NCBI GenBank assembly: GCA_033439255.1 | Contig: CM065879.1 | Span: 1,406,501 to 1,470,500, forward strand | Length of the DNA stretch: 64,000 nucleotides | Source of the DNA: Hericium rajendrae | Lineage: Eukaryota > Basidiomycota > Agaricomycetes > Russulales > Hericiaceae | Direction: 5' to 3' | Shown here: positions 1 to 11,169 of the stretch, piece after piece | Numbering within the stretch: position 1 is the first letter of the stretch | Layout: every line of letters begins with the position of its first letter | Program-made: the position numbers and the translations under genes | The notes under the pieces: model-generated | The model's input: only the letters and a program-made list of their open reading frames with translations | Databases searched by the model: none | What the model was told of the DNA's origin: nothing

Positions 1-1
1 T

Positions 2-1434
2 TCGACGGATGAACGAGACGGACATGTATGCTTAGTCGTCCCGTTCGCATGCTATCTTTTCTTTGACTCTTACTCCGGAGCTTCTCCACGCTCCTCCGAG
101 CCTCTTCCAGCGACCGGTCGTTCGCCATCACACCTCGTTCGACCAGGTTTCATGATCGCCGGGCCATTGGGCAGCAGAATTTCATCACCTACGTTCGGCC
201 ATCCCGGAATGCCCAGTTTCGCATCAGCGATGGGTAGGGGCAGTCTCCGTCCAGCTAGCGTACTCGGCACGCATGGTGCTGAAGGGCGTGCGAGCGTAGA
301 TGATGACTCCGGCGAATGGATCACAGTTGTGTCAAAGTTCCGTTTTGTCGACCTCGCTGGCTCCAAGCGCGTATGTGTCTATTTCATACGTCAGCCTTTG
401 TGTCGTCCTGACAAATGCCCTTTATGTAATTGAAGCACACAGCTGCCGCGGGTGAACATATCAGCGAAGGCATCTCCATAACAGTGGTCTCCTTGCCCTG
501 GGCAATGTCATCTCTGCTGTTGGAGATCCCGCACGCATCAAATCACACACTGCATCATACGTGCCTTACCGCGACTCGAAACTCACCCGACTCCTTCAGA
601 ATTCGCTCGGAGGTAACGCGCATACTCTCATGGTTGCGTGTGTGAGTCCGGCAGAATGGAACGCCGTGGAGAAAGAAGAAGGCTGGGATGATGTTGAGTG
701 GCTGCAGGGAATGGTGACGAGACTGAGGAAGAAGGTGAAGGTCATCAAAGAGGGTGGCGTCTTACCTGCTCAAGGCCAGTCAATCGAGGTGCGAGAGGCC
801 GAGGGACCTGCGTCAAAGAAGATGCTAGCAAGCTTCAACGACCTCAAGACCAGCTACAAAGATCTCCGCGAGAAGTACGTCGCCCGTAACGAGGAACTCG
901 ACCGCCTTCGTCGGAAACATGGCGAGTCGCACCGCTCATCGCAGACGGGTGCCATTCCTGGTATGAGCAAGTATGAAGAGATTGTTGGCCCTGTCATCGA
1001 GGAGTATGAGAAGACAATCGGCGCGATGGAGGCAGAACTCAGCCTGAACCCCGCTGCTTTGAGACATACCAACGAGTTAGTTGAAGAGAAAGAGGAGGAG
1101 CTCGGCCAGCTTCTGGACCGAAAGGGTGCGACAGAGCTCTATGTCGAGGAACTCAGGGCGCGAGTTGCCAAATCATCCGAGCGCGCTCTCAGGCTGAATT
1201 CGGCTAAGTATATGCTCACCTTTCAAGCATATGTTCACGATCTTCAGGAGAAGATCAAGATGTACGACAGACACATACCAGCTCCAGTGAGTCAATGGGT
1301 GAACTCAAGCATGAACTCGGTAAATTCAATGATACGGTGTCTCATTCTTGCCAGTACATCGCAGATCTGGAAGCCCACCTAGCACGGTCAGACGAATCAG
1401 TCCTTGGCGCCCGACCTTCGATGATTCAATGTGG
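2..1434 (+). pseudogene. Broken kinesin motor/stalk fragment
   Basis: A kinesin of the chromokinesin/KIF4-KIF21 kind, cut by the left window edge. The switch II region reads FRFVDLAGSKR, where the family has LAGSER. After an intron come [16 protein letters not shown], then (in another frame) [17 protein letters not shown] and [20 protein letters not shown], followed by coiled-coil stalk ([19 protein letters not shown] and on). Damage seen: a 1-bp loss near 475 shifts frame; the 3' splice site near 434 looks lost (AA where AG is expected); the neck-linker segment (TLKYANRARNIKNRAVVN in relatives) is missing between residues NAVE and KEEGWDD; a second frame change lies near 1290; and the stalk stops at about 1434. 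The Glu-to-Lys change in switch II alone would be expected to abolish motor activity. The P-loop half would lie left of the window. It is a decayed copy unless the assembly is wrong. Confidence 0.75.
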
Positions 1435-2068
1435 CTGAAGAGATCTCAAAGTGACAGCCTCGGGCGTCGGTGGCTTCGCGGTCTAGCTAGAGGGTATTGA
1501 GGGCGGCGCAGCGGTGATCACGATGTCATTGTAGAGGGGCACAGTGCCCGAGCTGACCGAATTGCTGACCTTGATGTCATAGTTCAGCTGTGTGTCAGCT
1601 GGCATCGAAGGCGAGGCTGTCGACATGGGCAACGTGAATGTCGAGCGCGATGATGAAGGGGTGTTGAGAGGCGACGTCGCCATGGAGTAGGTGAGGGATG
1701 AGTTGGGCGATATTGATGGGGCAGTAGGCTTGGGCAGCAAGGCATCGCAGCTCGCCGCAGGGAACCAAGCCTATGTTCCTTATTGGGACCACTGCAGAAT
1801 ATACTTCCTTCCTTCCTTCCTTCCTTGAGGCTAACTGACGAATGTAGTTGTATTCAGTCGTCTTGGGCACGCGTGCGGTGTACTTACCTCTGCATATCTT
1901 TCCTGAGTCTAGCTTACACCAGCACCTTACACCAGCACCTCTGGCAAGCAGAGAGATGGGGGCCTGTGCGCAGAGGCAATGCCGTGTGGCGCATGATGTA
2001 TGTAAATTGTTCTATCTAAGCAAATGTATGGATTCAAGATGCACAAGACTTCGTCTGGATACGTGTAA
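1435..2068. other. Intergenic, no gene seen
   Basis: No coding region is supported here. It holds a (TTCC)n microsatellite at about 1804-1826 and a 13-bp direct repeat (CTTACACCAGCAC twice) near 1914-1939. Confidence 0.5.
1804..1826. repeat. (TTCC)n microsatellite
   Basis: Five to six uninterrupted TTCC units in intergenic DNA. Confidence 0.9.
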
Positions 2069-4005
2069 CTACTGAGACCTGAACGCGACCTGCTGATCTT
2101 CAGCAAGCTCATGGTACTTTGAAAGAAGCTTCTTGCATTTCTCTCGCCGAGCACCACTTGGCCCATCAATTTTGAGTAAGTCTGCGGGCGTGAGGTCGCG
2201 TACGTTGCAGTTTCCGCAGCGATGCCACTGGATAAGCGGGCCCGGGCAATATTGCGTAAACGAATATCGCCGTTCCCCAGGCTGGATTTTGGCATTTCCA
2301 TGCTGCAGGCAGGCAGAGGGGATGAGGATGGTTGAGCCAGGTGGGAACTCGATGGCGAGCCTCAGATCCCACAGGACAAGATGGCCGCCCTTCTTGGGGT
2401 CATAATTCCCGAGCACCGTTATCGAGCAGAAACCATACGGGCAATTTTGGCAATCGACGTGGATGTGACAGGCGGTGTCGGGCCCTAAGTTGAAGTTTGA
2501 TGAAGGGAAGATGCTGTCTTTGAATAAAGGTTGAAGTCCATAGTCGGCGTAGATCGGCTTCAAGTTCTCGATGTAGTGCTTGTACACCTTGGGCACATAG
2601 TAGGCCAGCGACTCTGCCTCTGATATGAGCTGATGCCAATGAGCAAGGGCAAAAGGACTCACGGCTGCCGAAGGTTGCGATGCGCTGGATGGAGGGCATA
2701 GCAACAAGTCGATCAATGATTTCTTGCTCCTTCTTCTTATTGTCGCGGTACCGCGGACCCTGCAGCCGCTTTTTAAACACATAACCCTCATTTCAGCAGG
2801 CCGACACTCACCTGCTTGTTGCTCTGTGGGGAATGAGTCACGCCTGCAGAGAGCGCAACAAAATTGCCTCGCTCTCCCTCTTTGCCTTGGCCGGGCTGCA
2901 GCTCGCTATCAATCCGGGCCTGCTCGAATGCTTGCGCAGCATCTTTGGCCATGCTCGGCCACTCTGGGTCTTGTGGTTGGCCAGCGAGGTGGCCCATGCC
3001 AATCTCAATGAGATCAAGCAGGGATGCCGGCGCCCTTCGAAACGCAGTCCATCAATGCAGGCAGCAGAACGAAATGGGCGTGCACTTACAGTCACTGGCC
3101 TGGTACTCGACGCGTATGGGCTCTGGCGCGCCGTGCCTCTGCGCCATCCGGGCTTTGAGCTTGAAGGTGAACGCACTCCGCGCCTTCTTCTCATCTGCTC
3201 GCAACCCGCGCCGGCGCTCTGAGTGATTTTTTCCTCTGCTGATCTGCCCGGCTTTTCCCTTCCTTCCCTTCCCACCCTTCTTGCCAGATGCAGCGGGTTG
3301 GGCGGGCAAGCTTGTGGTGGCGGAGGTGCAGGCGCTGACCGGGGAAGGAGGCGCTGCGCCGAAAGGAATGGGGGAATCCGAGAGGGCCCCGCGCGGCGTC
3401 CTTGAGGATGAAGAATCCGTAAAGCTCACGACGGCGTCTCCCTTGTCGGCTTGGCCTTCAACGTCTGTGCACAATTGGGCAGCTTCAGCGTCCAACGCGC
3501 GGCCCAGCAGGGCCCCGAAGTCGACCTCCGTACGAATCACGGCGGCGGCAGGCACGATCCCCTGGCAAAAGTCAGCCCTGGGCAAAGAAAGAGTGCGGCA
3601 AACGCACAGAATAAAATTCTTCCACAGCGGCCGGCGCCGCGGGGCCTGTAGGCAGGATGAAGAGTCAGCGAGATGCAGAAGGCGAACGAGCGAAGGAGCT
3701 TCAGCTCGGGCTGGGCTGCTCAAACCATCGCCAACCCTACGAGGGCCGGGCGATGTCCTCTGGGCCGTGGCGGCGTCCCATCGGAGTCCAAGCGCCACAG
3801 CCAAACCCTGTTGAGAAAGGCGCCACGCCAGCCAGGGCAGCAGGGGCGCCCGCCCGTTGTCCGCATCGCTCGAACGAGGAGCGTGCGGCTGCACTGCTGG
3901 AACCGTCGCAGCCTTGTGAGGGCTATGCGGCATCATCTGGGCCGGTGCGGCATCCCATCGGAGTCCCTGCAGAGGCCGCGCGTCAGCGGAGAGCGGCGGC
4001 TGCAT
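2069..4005 (-). CDS. TET/JBP-family 2OG-Fe(II) dioxygenase
   Basis: Predicted 2-oxoglutarate/iron dioxygenase of the fungal TET/JBP family, whose known members oxidise thymine or 5-methylcytosine in DNA. The C-terminal exons carry the double-stranded beta-helix core: DTACHIHVDCQN supplies the HxD iron ligands, then DPKKGGHLVLWDLRLAIEFP, PPGSTILIPSACLQHGN (distal His) and GERRYSFTQY (2OG-binding Arg). Upstream exons give AGQPQDPEWPSMAKDAAQAF and NFVALSAGVTHSPQSNKQ, the usual region before the core, preceded by a Lys/Arg-rich low-complexity N-terminus. Introns seen by eye: a 43-bp one joining ATFGS to QAESLAYYVPK, one after SNKQ, and a larger one near 3000-3090. The 5' end is uncertain; the region 3730-4136 is repetitive and the first exon may lie further up (see 4349-4690). 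All three iron ligands are present, so the enzyme could be active. In fungi such genes are expanded and often sit beside KDZ-type transposons. Confidence 0.75.
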
Positions 4006-4136
4006 GGGCGGGGAGCAAGAGTGCAGTCGCTCTCTAGCCCAAAGCGAGCGATGCCTGGTCGCGTGGCTGGAGCCGCCGCAGCCTTGGGGGGGCTATGCGG
4101 CGTCGTCTGGGCCGGTGCGGCGTCCCATCGGAGCTC
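3730..4136. repeat. Three-unit diverged minisatellite
   Basis: Three copies of a unit of about 60 bp (3730-3789, 3908-3966, 4078-4136), each containing TCTGGGCCG and CCCATCGGAG, spaced 178 and 170 bp apart with partly similar linkers. On the minus strand the shared part reads LRWDAAPAQTTPHSPPKAA in two copies and a diverged form in the third. It overlaps the 5' part of the dioxygenase gene. Confidence 0.8.
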
Positions 4137-4348
4137 AAGCAACGAGGCCAGGCACGCCGATGGCACCTTGGATGGAAAAGGATGCAGCAACGGGCTCACC
4201 TTCGTCTTGTTGGTCCATGGCGAGAAGCGGGGAAGTTGAAGAGACTCGTCGCGCGAAGGTGAGGGTTGAAGTCAAGGGGTGTGGAAAAGATGCTCGAAAA
4301 ATCTGCCGCGCACGTCAGAGAATGGCGATCAACGGTCCATTGTGTTAA

Positions 4349-4690
4349 TTATTGCGAACTCGCGACGCGTCGACGCGACGAATGGCCGCCTCTCACGTGA
4401 TCACGAGCCGCGTGTCTGTCTTTCGCTTCACGCAGACTTATTAAACCAAGGAGCATCTGCACGGCAGCTACATCATCTGGTGCAGCGAGAGTTCTGTTCG
4501 ACTCACTAGCTGCCTTCTTGTGCACAGGACGAGGCCGCGGTCGACTCTTGGGCTCAGCTGCCTTCGACTGGGCAGGCTCTCCCACCTTGCTGCTGCCGGA
4601 TTGGGTGCTGGTCTTCGAGCGCTTCTTCGCTTTCTTCTCGGCCTTGCATCGCTTGTCGCGTTCTATGACCATGGCAAGACTAAGGAGCAA
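4349..4690 (-). CDS. Lys/Ala-rich ORF, possible first exon of the dioxygenase
   Basis: A 113-residue basic, low-complexity reading frame (IERDKRCKAEKKAKKRSK near its N-terminus) upstream of and on the same strand as the TET/JBP gene. It could be that gene's N-terminal exon, since such proteins have disordered basic N-termini, or a chance frame. I recognise no domain. Confidence 0.25.
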   Translation of the reverse strand: MLLSLAMVIERDKRCKAEKKAKKRSKTSTQSGSSKVGEPAQSKAAEPKSRPRPRPVHKKAASESNRTLAAPDDVAAVQMLLGLISLREAKDRHAARDHVRGGHSSRRRVASSQ

Positions 4691-5665
4691 AAATAAGAAG
4701 AGCAGAAATACAGGTGCCGCAGAGAGACAGAGATGAGAGAGAGCAGCGTGCGTTGAAGATTGCCCCAGCCACCGCGGCCGCTCTCGCTTGCCTTCATCTA
4801 CTTACTTATCTGCTTCGACTCTAGCTAGGGCTCACCGGTATGTTTATAAAGCTCTTTTCGATTCTATTCATCTATTCAACAATTCTACCTACTTTATCTT
4901 AGCTTTCAGATGCTTCCTTGCCAGGCATTGGTGTCTAGAGCATCTCCCTACCCCGTCGAGGTCCGGGCTTGTCCTGATGTCCTAACCTCACCCTACCATG
5001 TCTGCCACCACCTGAATCGATTTGCATTCGTATTACGATCGATGCGCAACTTACCGCTTTCGAATCCAATGAGCCAGTCCGGAGTTATGGAATGGGGGGA
5101 CAGAGGAGGAGGGAGATGGCAGCAGGGACATGTTTCTCCCAATGCACCATCAAGACCGTCCCGAACGTCCTGCATGGAAGCGTCACGAACCCTTTCAGGC
5201 CATACGAGGGGATCAGCATGGGAAGAATGCGTGCGTCCCAGTCGGCATTGCGAAGCTGGCCTAACTTACTGCTATTTAAATTGTCATTCTTTGCTTAAGT
5301 GATCTTTCATTGTAAATAGTCACTTTACTTACATGATACAGGATTTTAAGACATTATTTGTTTGTAACCTTGTACATAGCGACCACTGCGCAGTGGACGT
5401 CGACATGTTGAGCGTTGAGTGTCAACGCCCTGAGCACACCGACACCTGCGCCCGGGAGGTCTGTCATGCCTTCCGAGTCGAGGATGAACTAGACCACTGC
5501 ATTTCTATTCTTTTCAGCTTGAATAAAGCGGCCGACCAGTATAGAGCACCGGGCAAAGATCTTCAACAGGCGCGAAATATGAGCATCGAAACATAATCAT
5601 TTAACTGACAAAAACATTCGGGTACAAGACATCATTTGGTTTAAGTATACTAACCCTCGTCAATC
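4691..5665. other. Intergenic, no gene seen
   Basis: Nothing with coding character or recognisable repeats. The small open frames here are not family-like. Confidence 0.4.
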
Positions 5666-7098
5666 TCATTCCAGCTCGGAGCCATGGAACTCTTGGAATT
5701 CCGTTAATTCTTCCACCGTGGCATGCAAAGCAACATCCCCATCGCCTGCATCTTGCGTACTTCCTCCAGCTCCTTGTTCAAACTGAACGTCTTCGATGCC
5801 TTCATGTTCAACTTGAACATCCTCAATTGCTCCATGGCCCAGATAAACGTCGTTGTCCACGCCATTTACCCTCAATGGCAAATGCGGTGTCGAGTAGATG
5901 AACGCCTCCTTGGATTTCAGGCAGTGAGGCCAGAGGCGGGGCAGCGAAGACCTGAATATACATGAGCATTGAATACAGCGCAAAGACAATCTCAACTTAC
6001 AATGTTAACCTCCGATGCGGGGCACAACAAAACCATCTGCTCGGGACAAAGATGTATAACAGTGGCAAACAAACCATCTTTCTGCTTAATCAAGGCGATA
6101 TCGAACATGAAGAGTACGCTGATGAAGTCCCCTTGGCCGAAGATGAGACGATTAGCCGGCACAACATTTCCATGCGCCAAACGACGTCCAAAACTAATAC
6201 GATCCATAACGCGCCACCGGTTTGCTATAGCCGTCGCATGTTGGTGCGGATCTTCTGCCACGGTCAGGATTGAAGGCGGCTTTGGATCCATTCCCAGGAC
6301 CTGAATATCGTCAGCACAAATAATCTCTGAAACAAAATGATATGTACCTTAGTGAAGGACCGCCATGAGAAGAACAGGTGATGGAAATCTGCCTCAGGAT
6401 CTATATTGACCTGGGCTCCGCCGCTATATGTGTAGCGATGGATAAGCATCTTGATATTGAAGATAGCATTGCGCATGGCATCGAACTGCGGTCGGAAACA
6501 TCCTGGCTGCAGAGCAAAAGATGTGGTCGCCTTGCAAGCTTTGGCTAGAGACCTATAGAACAGCATCATGAAGGATCACGCCCACATATCATAAAACGTA
6601 CCCATCCCAATTGCCAATTGACTGCAGATTATGCTCAGCCAGAAATCCAACGCCGCGAGTGCTGACCGTGATTTGAAAAGCCTCTCCAGCGACTGGGAAA
6701 TGTTGCAATGAAAATTGCCTGGAGAGATCTACGGCTCCTGCGTTAGTGGCCACATATGCCCAGTCAAGTAACTCTTTGTATGTGCGAGGGACCTTCTTCC
6801 TCCTCTCTGCACTTGATATGTCGTCCGGATCGATGGAAAATTTAGCCATATTATCAGGAATGGAATCCTGCACAAACAACGGACTATCGAGCACTGTAAT
6901 CAACGATGAGCATGCACCATAATCAGTTAACTGATACTCACTAGGTATGAACGACATTGTGACACTGCAGGATTCTCCACCATGATCTACCTTATAACAC
7001 GGGCTTGCCAGCTCGTGCGCATATCCTACTTCCGCTATTGTCTTGAAACGGATGCTAGTTTGCAAAGCAATGACATCAATACAGGAGATTAGAGACAC
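5666..7098 (-). CDS. Unknown basidiomycete protein, six exons
   Basis: A hypothetical gene with a clean chain of short introns on the minus strand. The most likely start is ATG at 6957 (MSFIP), followed by a 48-bp intron that joins to MLDSPLFVQDSIPDNMAKFS; an alternative in-frame start lies at 7098. Exons then give KKVPRTYKELLDWAYVATNA, VAGEAFQITVSTRGVGFLAE, a segment ending DFHHLFFSWRSFTKV, LGMDPKPPSILTVAEDPHQH and FAAPPLASLPEIQGGVHLLD. The acidic C-terminus contains an internal duplication (IEDVQVEHE / IEDVQFEQ). Introns of 40-50 bp with GT-AG ends keep one frame throughout, which argues for a real gene. No catalytic motif, signal peptide or membrane segment was recognised. It lies head-to-head with the first gene of the unknown paralogue array, with start codons at most 230 bp apart. 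Confidence 0.6.
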
Positions 7099-7186
7099 CG
7101 GACCTTACGAAGTATCCGCCTTCCACAAGTATATAATTTTAAATCCTGCTCCCAAAAAGCACGTCTGCGAACTTAAGCTCTCAGTC

Positions 7187-8436
7187 ATGTCTTCCTCCTC
7201 TAGCCGCAAGGAAGCCCCTTCAATGGATGTCAAATCTACTCGGTCTGATAAGAGGCGTCGGTGTGTACTCACTTCCTTTCTGCAACTAATCTGCTGAAGT
7301 CTACTAGTGTTGCTACGGTGGGCGACGCCACAGGTGCCGGTGATGGTCCTAAGGCTGCTCCGAGTGCGGGCGAAGCCACAGGTGCCGGTGCTGGTCCTAA
7401 GGCTGCTTCGAGTAGCATCAACGTGAATGATGACGTTCAAGGACAGCTCGTTGTGACGGTCCCAGACCAAGGTGTGCACAGTCAAACCGTGCGGCTCTTT
7501 CCGATCATGATTATCTTCGTAGATGCCCAAACAAGCAGCGCTCAACATTCCTCGGCCTCAACGTCAACCTCCAAGACTGCTGTCTCCATCATCAGCAAGG
7601 AATCCATTACAGCGGAATTCCTGCAAGAGTTTCCGTCTCTGACCAAACAGGCACCGTTAGTCCTTCTAACCCTCATCCTTGCTTATACTTATGCTTCACA
7701 CAGTCGCCTTGTTAAGTTTCTGACTTACGCCAATGATGAGGAGCATAATTACTCCCTTATTCGCATGCCATCCATCCTTGTTTGGGAGAAAGTCGTGAAC
7801 GGTAAAACGTCTATCGCCAATACCCTCCATTCTCCGCTATCATCTACGCCGGCCATGGCATGGATTGTAGGTCAAATCACGAAGCGGTTCTTCCTTGATA
7901 GAAACGGCAATCCTTTCAATCAAGCTGCCATCCACGTTCGCCCCTTGACAACATCATCCTTCCGTGCGGCACGCGACCTCCTCCAGTGCATCGGTGCCCC
8001 GCAGGGTACTCTTGAAGATATGGCTGGGGAAGTTCGCACGTCTTGTTTCCGTAACAAGCAAGGTCGCGGCGACCGAGCTGCATCCGTGAGTTCTCTTTAT
8101 ATATTTCCCTCTATTTTTCTCATCGCTGCACCTCAGGCTATTGAATTCGACAATGTCTACGATGCTCGCATGGAGTTCCGCTCTAAGACCGGTACCAAAC
8201 CCATGCCGGGCCTCGATGTATCTATGCTTCAAGACGGAGACATAGTTTTGGTCGAAGCTACCGTTAACAGGTATGACAAAAACTACTCTAAGAAGGATGG
8301 AGAGAAGAAACCCGAGGGTAAAAAAGTCCCTCCCGCCTGGAACTACCTTTTCCAGCTTCATAGCATTTCCCTTTTATTCACTCCTACGGATAAGCCGGAG
8401 ATGGAAGACATTCGGGCATTCTCTGGTAGCATGTAA
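7187..8436 (+). CDS. Unknown array paralogue 1
   Basis: First of three related genes (with 11170-11997 and 12088-12901). Exon 1 (7187-7260) begins MSSSSSRKEAPSMDVKSTR; the 47-bp intron joins at 7308. An N-terminal extension absent from the other two contains a duplicated unit of about 48 bp (GDATGAGDGPKAAPS / GEATGAGAGPKAASS). The shared part starts at RLVKFLTYANDEE, after a phase-2 intron at about 7657-7703, then PSILVWEKV, AWIVGQITKRFF and AAIHVRPL. After a phase-0 intron near 8089-8137 it continues AIEFDNVYDARMEF, and the C-terminal half has DGDIVLVEATVNRYDK...NYLFQLHSISLLF. The alternating hydrophobic GDxVLVEV...FxLQxxxLL pattern suggests a small beta-barrel, possibly OB-like; that is inference only. 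Function unknown. Confidence 0.65.
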
Positions 8437-8563
8437 TCTTAAATAATTTCTGATCTTCTTTCTGAATAAATTCTTGTCTTCATCTCTCCAGACTTGCTAT
8501 TTGAATTTCGAGCACTTCACTTTCTCCGTACTCATCACCCAATGACGATCTTTCCAGAACCTG

Positions 8564-9199
8564 ATGAGCACCACATCAGCCCCAGATCGCGCATCACCCC
8601 TAATTTCGCATCCGAACCGAAACTGTACCTTTATCCTACGTTCAAAAAATCCAGCATTCCGCATGCCTTCAACAACCTCCCAAGTTCCAGAGCATGCCGG
8701 TCAAGGTACACTGTTCTCGTTGTTCACCTCAGCTTGCTCACTCCTCTTTTAGTGTAATGTTCGAGCGTTATACGCAGGCAGAGATAGAGATTTCAAGTGG
8801 ATCTCTGTCGATGCCATTCATTCTGCAGTCGAAAGGCAATCCACTATCCCTTTCTGCGATATGTGGTTTCAATCTGCCTGCACAATGCACAAGTACGAAG
8901 TTCACGTCAACGGCAGGAATGGCCGTCGCCACCCATTCATCATCTACTATCGCTATCATCAAGGGCGTATTCCCATGTCTCGATGCGTTCGCCGATATTC
9001 CGCCAATCGTCAATGGCATGGCAAGCTAATCGTATTTCGCCGTGCAATCCATAGCGACCGCTTGGTGAATATGAGATCCAAAGAGGACGCCGATGCTTGG
9101 AAAGCTGTAGACAAGTACATTTTCTTCCCTTCTATACTTACATTCACTGAAGCTGCCTCGCATAGATTCATGCGCAACCAAAGCCACACGTTTCGCTGA
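8564..9199 (+). CDS. Unknown protein, three exons
   Basis: A hypothetical gene with exons 8564-8705, 8778-9114 and 9166-9199. The start MSTTSAPDRASPLISHPNRN was chosen because it is the first ATG whose frame splices into the long second exon. That exon reads GRDRDFKWISVDAIHSAVER, CTMHKYEVHVNGRNGRR, IYYRYHQGRIPMSRCVRR and NMRSKEDADAWKAVDK; the last exon ends FMRNQSHTFR. The product of about 167 residues is basic and has no recognisable domain. An internal acceptor at 8758 would create an immediate stop, so the one at 8777 is preferred. It lies between array paralogue 1 and another unknown gene, in the same orientation. Confidence 0.5.
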
Positions 9200-9326
9200 A
9201 TAGTTGCCCGAACCAAGTTTCTCATCGTTTCTATCCATGTATTTTCAGTCGAGTTTCATATCTATCACATGCCTTCTGTGTCTTGCACGTCAGCCCATCT
9301 ATACATTGCCTATCTTGCTGCACTCC

Positions 9327-9854
9327 ATGATGGCGGTCTTCTCGAAAATTGACAGATCACATCACAAGAACGCTCTTCTCATTCAGCCCAAGCTCTTCCA
9401 AGAGAACCCTCTCTCGAGCAAAGACATTCTCCGTTCTTACATACAGCCTTGCCATATACGCTTCGACTATTCCGGCCACCTCTTCGACGAAGACGTAAAC
9501 AATCTGCTAGGCCAACCTCCACACCTCGAGGTCGCCAAAATATACTCTCATGAACCTCATGTCACCGATTGGTACTATACCATGCTCGCCGGACATCCCG
9601 ATCACCGTTCCACCCTTCCACACAACCCCATCGCATCTTCACTCAAGAAACGAGACGTGCCTTATATCAAAGGTCCAGTCATCGTTTTCAAAGACGGACC
9701 AGCTGGTGGTCGATGGAGTCCCGACGACGAAGTAGACATCGACGACTTTCTCCGCACTGTCTGGTGGTACTATCAAAGCGGATCCGACATCTCTGAGGTA
9801 TTCGGAGAGCGCGAGTTCCAAAGATTTTTGACAGCTTGGCAGCCATCGCTCTAG
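9327..9854 (+). CDS. Unknown 175-residue protein
   Basis: Single-exon reading frame starting at a tandem ATG-ATG. The C-terminal half (PVIVFKDGPAGGRWSPDDEV, DIDDFLRTVWWYYQSGSD, EVFGEREFQRFLTAW) has the composition of a folded domain and resembles anonymous fungal proteins in general style; I cannot name a family. There is no signal peptide or membrane segment. It follows the 8564-9199 gene on the same strand. Confidence 0.55.
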   Translation: MMAVFSKIDRSHHKNALLIQPKLFQENPLSSKDILRSYIQPCHIRFDYSGHLFDEDVNNLLGQPPHLEVAKIYSHEPHVTDWYYTMLAGHPDHRSTLPHNPIASSLKKRDVPYIKGPVIVFKDGPAGGRWSPDDEVDIDDFLRTVWWYYQSGSDISEVFGEREFQRFLTAWQPSL

Positions 9855-10129
9855 CACGTGCTTGCACGCCATGTTCGAATCGCAAATGCCTTTATACGCC
9901 CGAAGTTCCGTCTTACCTTCATCGCCCTCCATCCATCGCTCCCCATACACAATATTTTACTCGTTAGCTCTTCGCCTCTCTAGCTCTATCCACTTTACAA
10001 TTTGTAACTCGTCCTACTTCAACGAGCACAAACCACCCGTCAGCTTCAGAATCACCTCGCATCAGTTTTACAACCACCTCGCATCAGCCTAACAACCACC
10101 TCGCACTGTCGCACCTTCAGCCGACACCA

Positions 10130-11020
10130 ATGCCTACAGCATCTATCGCTTCCATGTCCACGGACTCATGGTTTCATGTCTTCAAATACTTGACTTTCAA
10201 AGAGCTAGCTTGCTTGCGTGGAATAGACTGCCGGACAACTATCGCGGTTGAAGCCTTCGTACTCCATCTATGGTCTGTCGCTATCAGTCATTTCGTGGAC
10301 GACATCTCGGCCTTTCGAGCTTTACTCCGCCAAGCGCGTGCTCTCGTTTCTGGGTCTCTAGCCCTGTTCGTCCTGATGTTTGCCACGCGGTATCTTGCTT
10401 GGCGCCCTCGCGACATGGACCTATACTGTCCCGTAGCGGCCGCCGCTCAAGTTGTACAAGTCCTCTGCGCCAACTTCGGTTACCAGCGCGTACAGCCTGT
10501 TGTGGAAGACGACATCCAACCCCTCGACGATTACCACGGTTTCATTGCTGCTATCACTCGACTCTACCATCCTCTCAAACACACCTACATCGATGTCATC
10601 ACCAGTGCAAGAAACTCAGCCGCTCTCCCGCTGACTGAGTTTTGGAGCACGCTTGTGATGAACTTTTTCAGCGCCGACCGTGTCTGTATAGCGTATCCTC
10701 GTTGGACTCTAGTCGGCATAGGTTGCATTCGCCCAGGACAAGAAGATCAACCACGTTCTTTGGAATGCGTCCAAAAGTACATCGACCGCGATTTCAACAT
10801 CACACCCTTCTCCACTTGCATATCCCTCCACTCCGACCACGCCGCCGCAGGAGGTTACTGCGCACACAGTTACAGGCAGTTCAAGGACTCCACCAGTCTT
10901 ACCTTCAACTTCAGCGCAGAGTCCGAAGAGGCTGACTTCCCAACAGACATAACTGATGTACATTGGCTGTTCGGGGGACCTACTTGTCGAGAGTGCGGCC
11001 GAACATATCCAACAGATTGA
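10130..11020 (+). CDS. Diverged F-box/nucleotidyltransferase-like protein
   Basis: An intact single-exon 296-residue frame. The N-terminus (DSWFHVFKYLTFKELACLRG) looks like a degenerate F-box. Residues from about 70 give ARALVSGSLALFVLMFATRY followed by PRDMDLYCPVAAAAQVVQVL and then NFGYQRV. This lines up with VSGSNALQFF...SDLDLYVP...GYVYQ in the genes at 32.8 and 35.5 kb. GS followed by DxD is the signature of the nucleotidyltransferase (DNA polymerase beta-like) fold. The C-terminal half differs from the other copies and ends with CRECGRTYPTD. It lacks the introns of the other copies, so it is either an old branch or a retro-derived member. Activity is unproven. Confidence 0.6.
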   Translation: MPTASIASMSTDSWFHVFKYLTFKELACLRGIDCRTTIAVEAFVLHLWSVAISHFVDDISAFRALLRQARALVSGSLALFVLMFATRYLAWRPRDMDLYCPVAAAAQVVQVLCANFGYQRVQPVVEDDIQPLDDYHGFIAAITRLYHPLKHTYIDVITSARNSAALPLTEFWSTLVMNFFSADRVCIAYPRWTLVGIGCIRPGQEDQPRSLECVQKYIDRDFNITPFSTCISLHSDHAAAGGYCAHSYRQFKDSTSLTFNFSAESEEADFPTDITDVHWLFGGPTCRECGRTYPTD

Positions 11021-11169
11021 GGTGTCGTTTTGTAATCCGATCTGTTGCCTCTGTATCATGTAATACCAATCCACCTGTCCTGTCGAACGGACTCAAATAT
11101 GACAACTGCATCGTTCCTCTCGTTCGTCCTTCAACCGCCCCTGCTATCCATTACCTGAACTTGACTACC

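Noticed and set aside
1483-1740. Minus-strand Ser/Thr-rich frame of 85 residues.
   Set aside because: Low complexity, no partner exons, no family resemblance.
7489-7538. 50-bp GT-AG stretch that could be an intron in array paralogue 1.
   Set aside because: Its removal breaks the frame that is continuous with the conserved part, so it is treated as exon.
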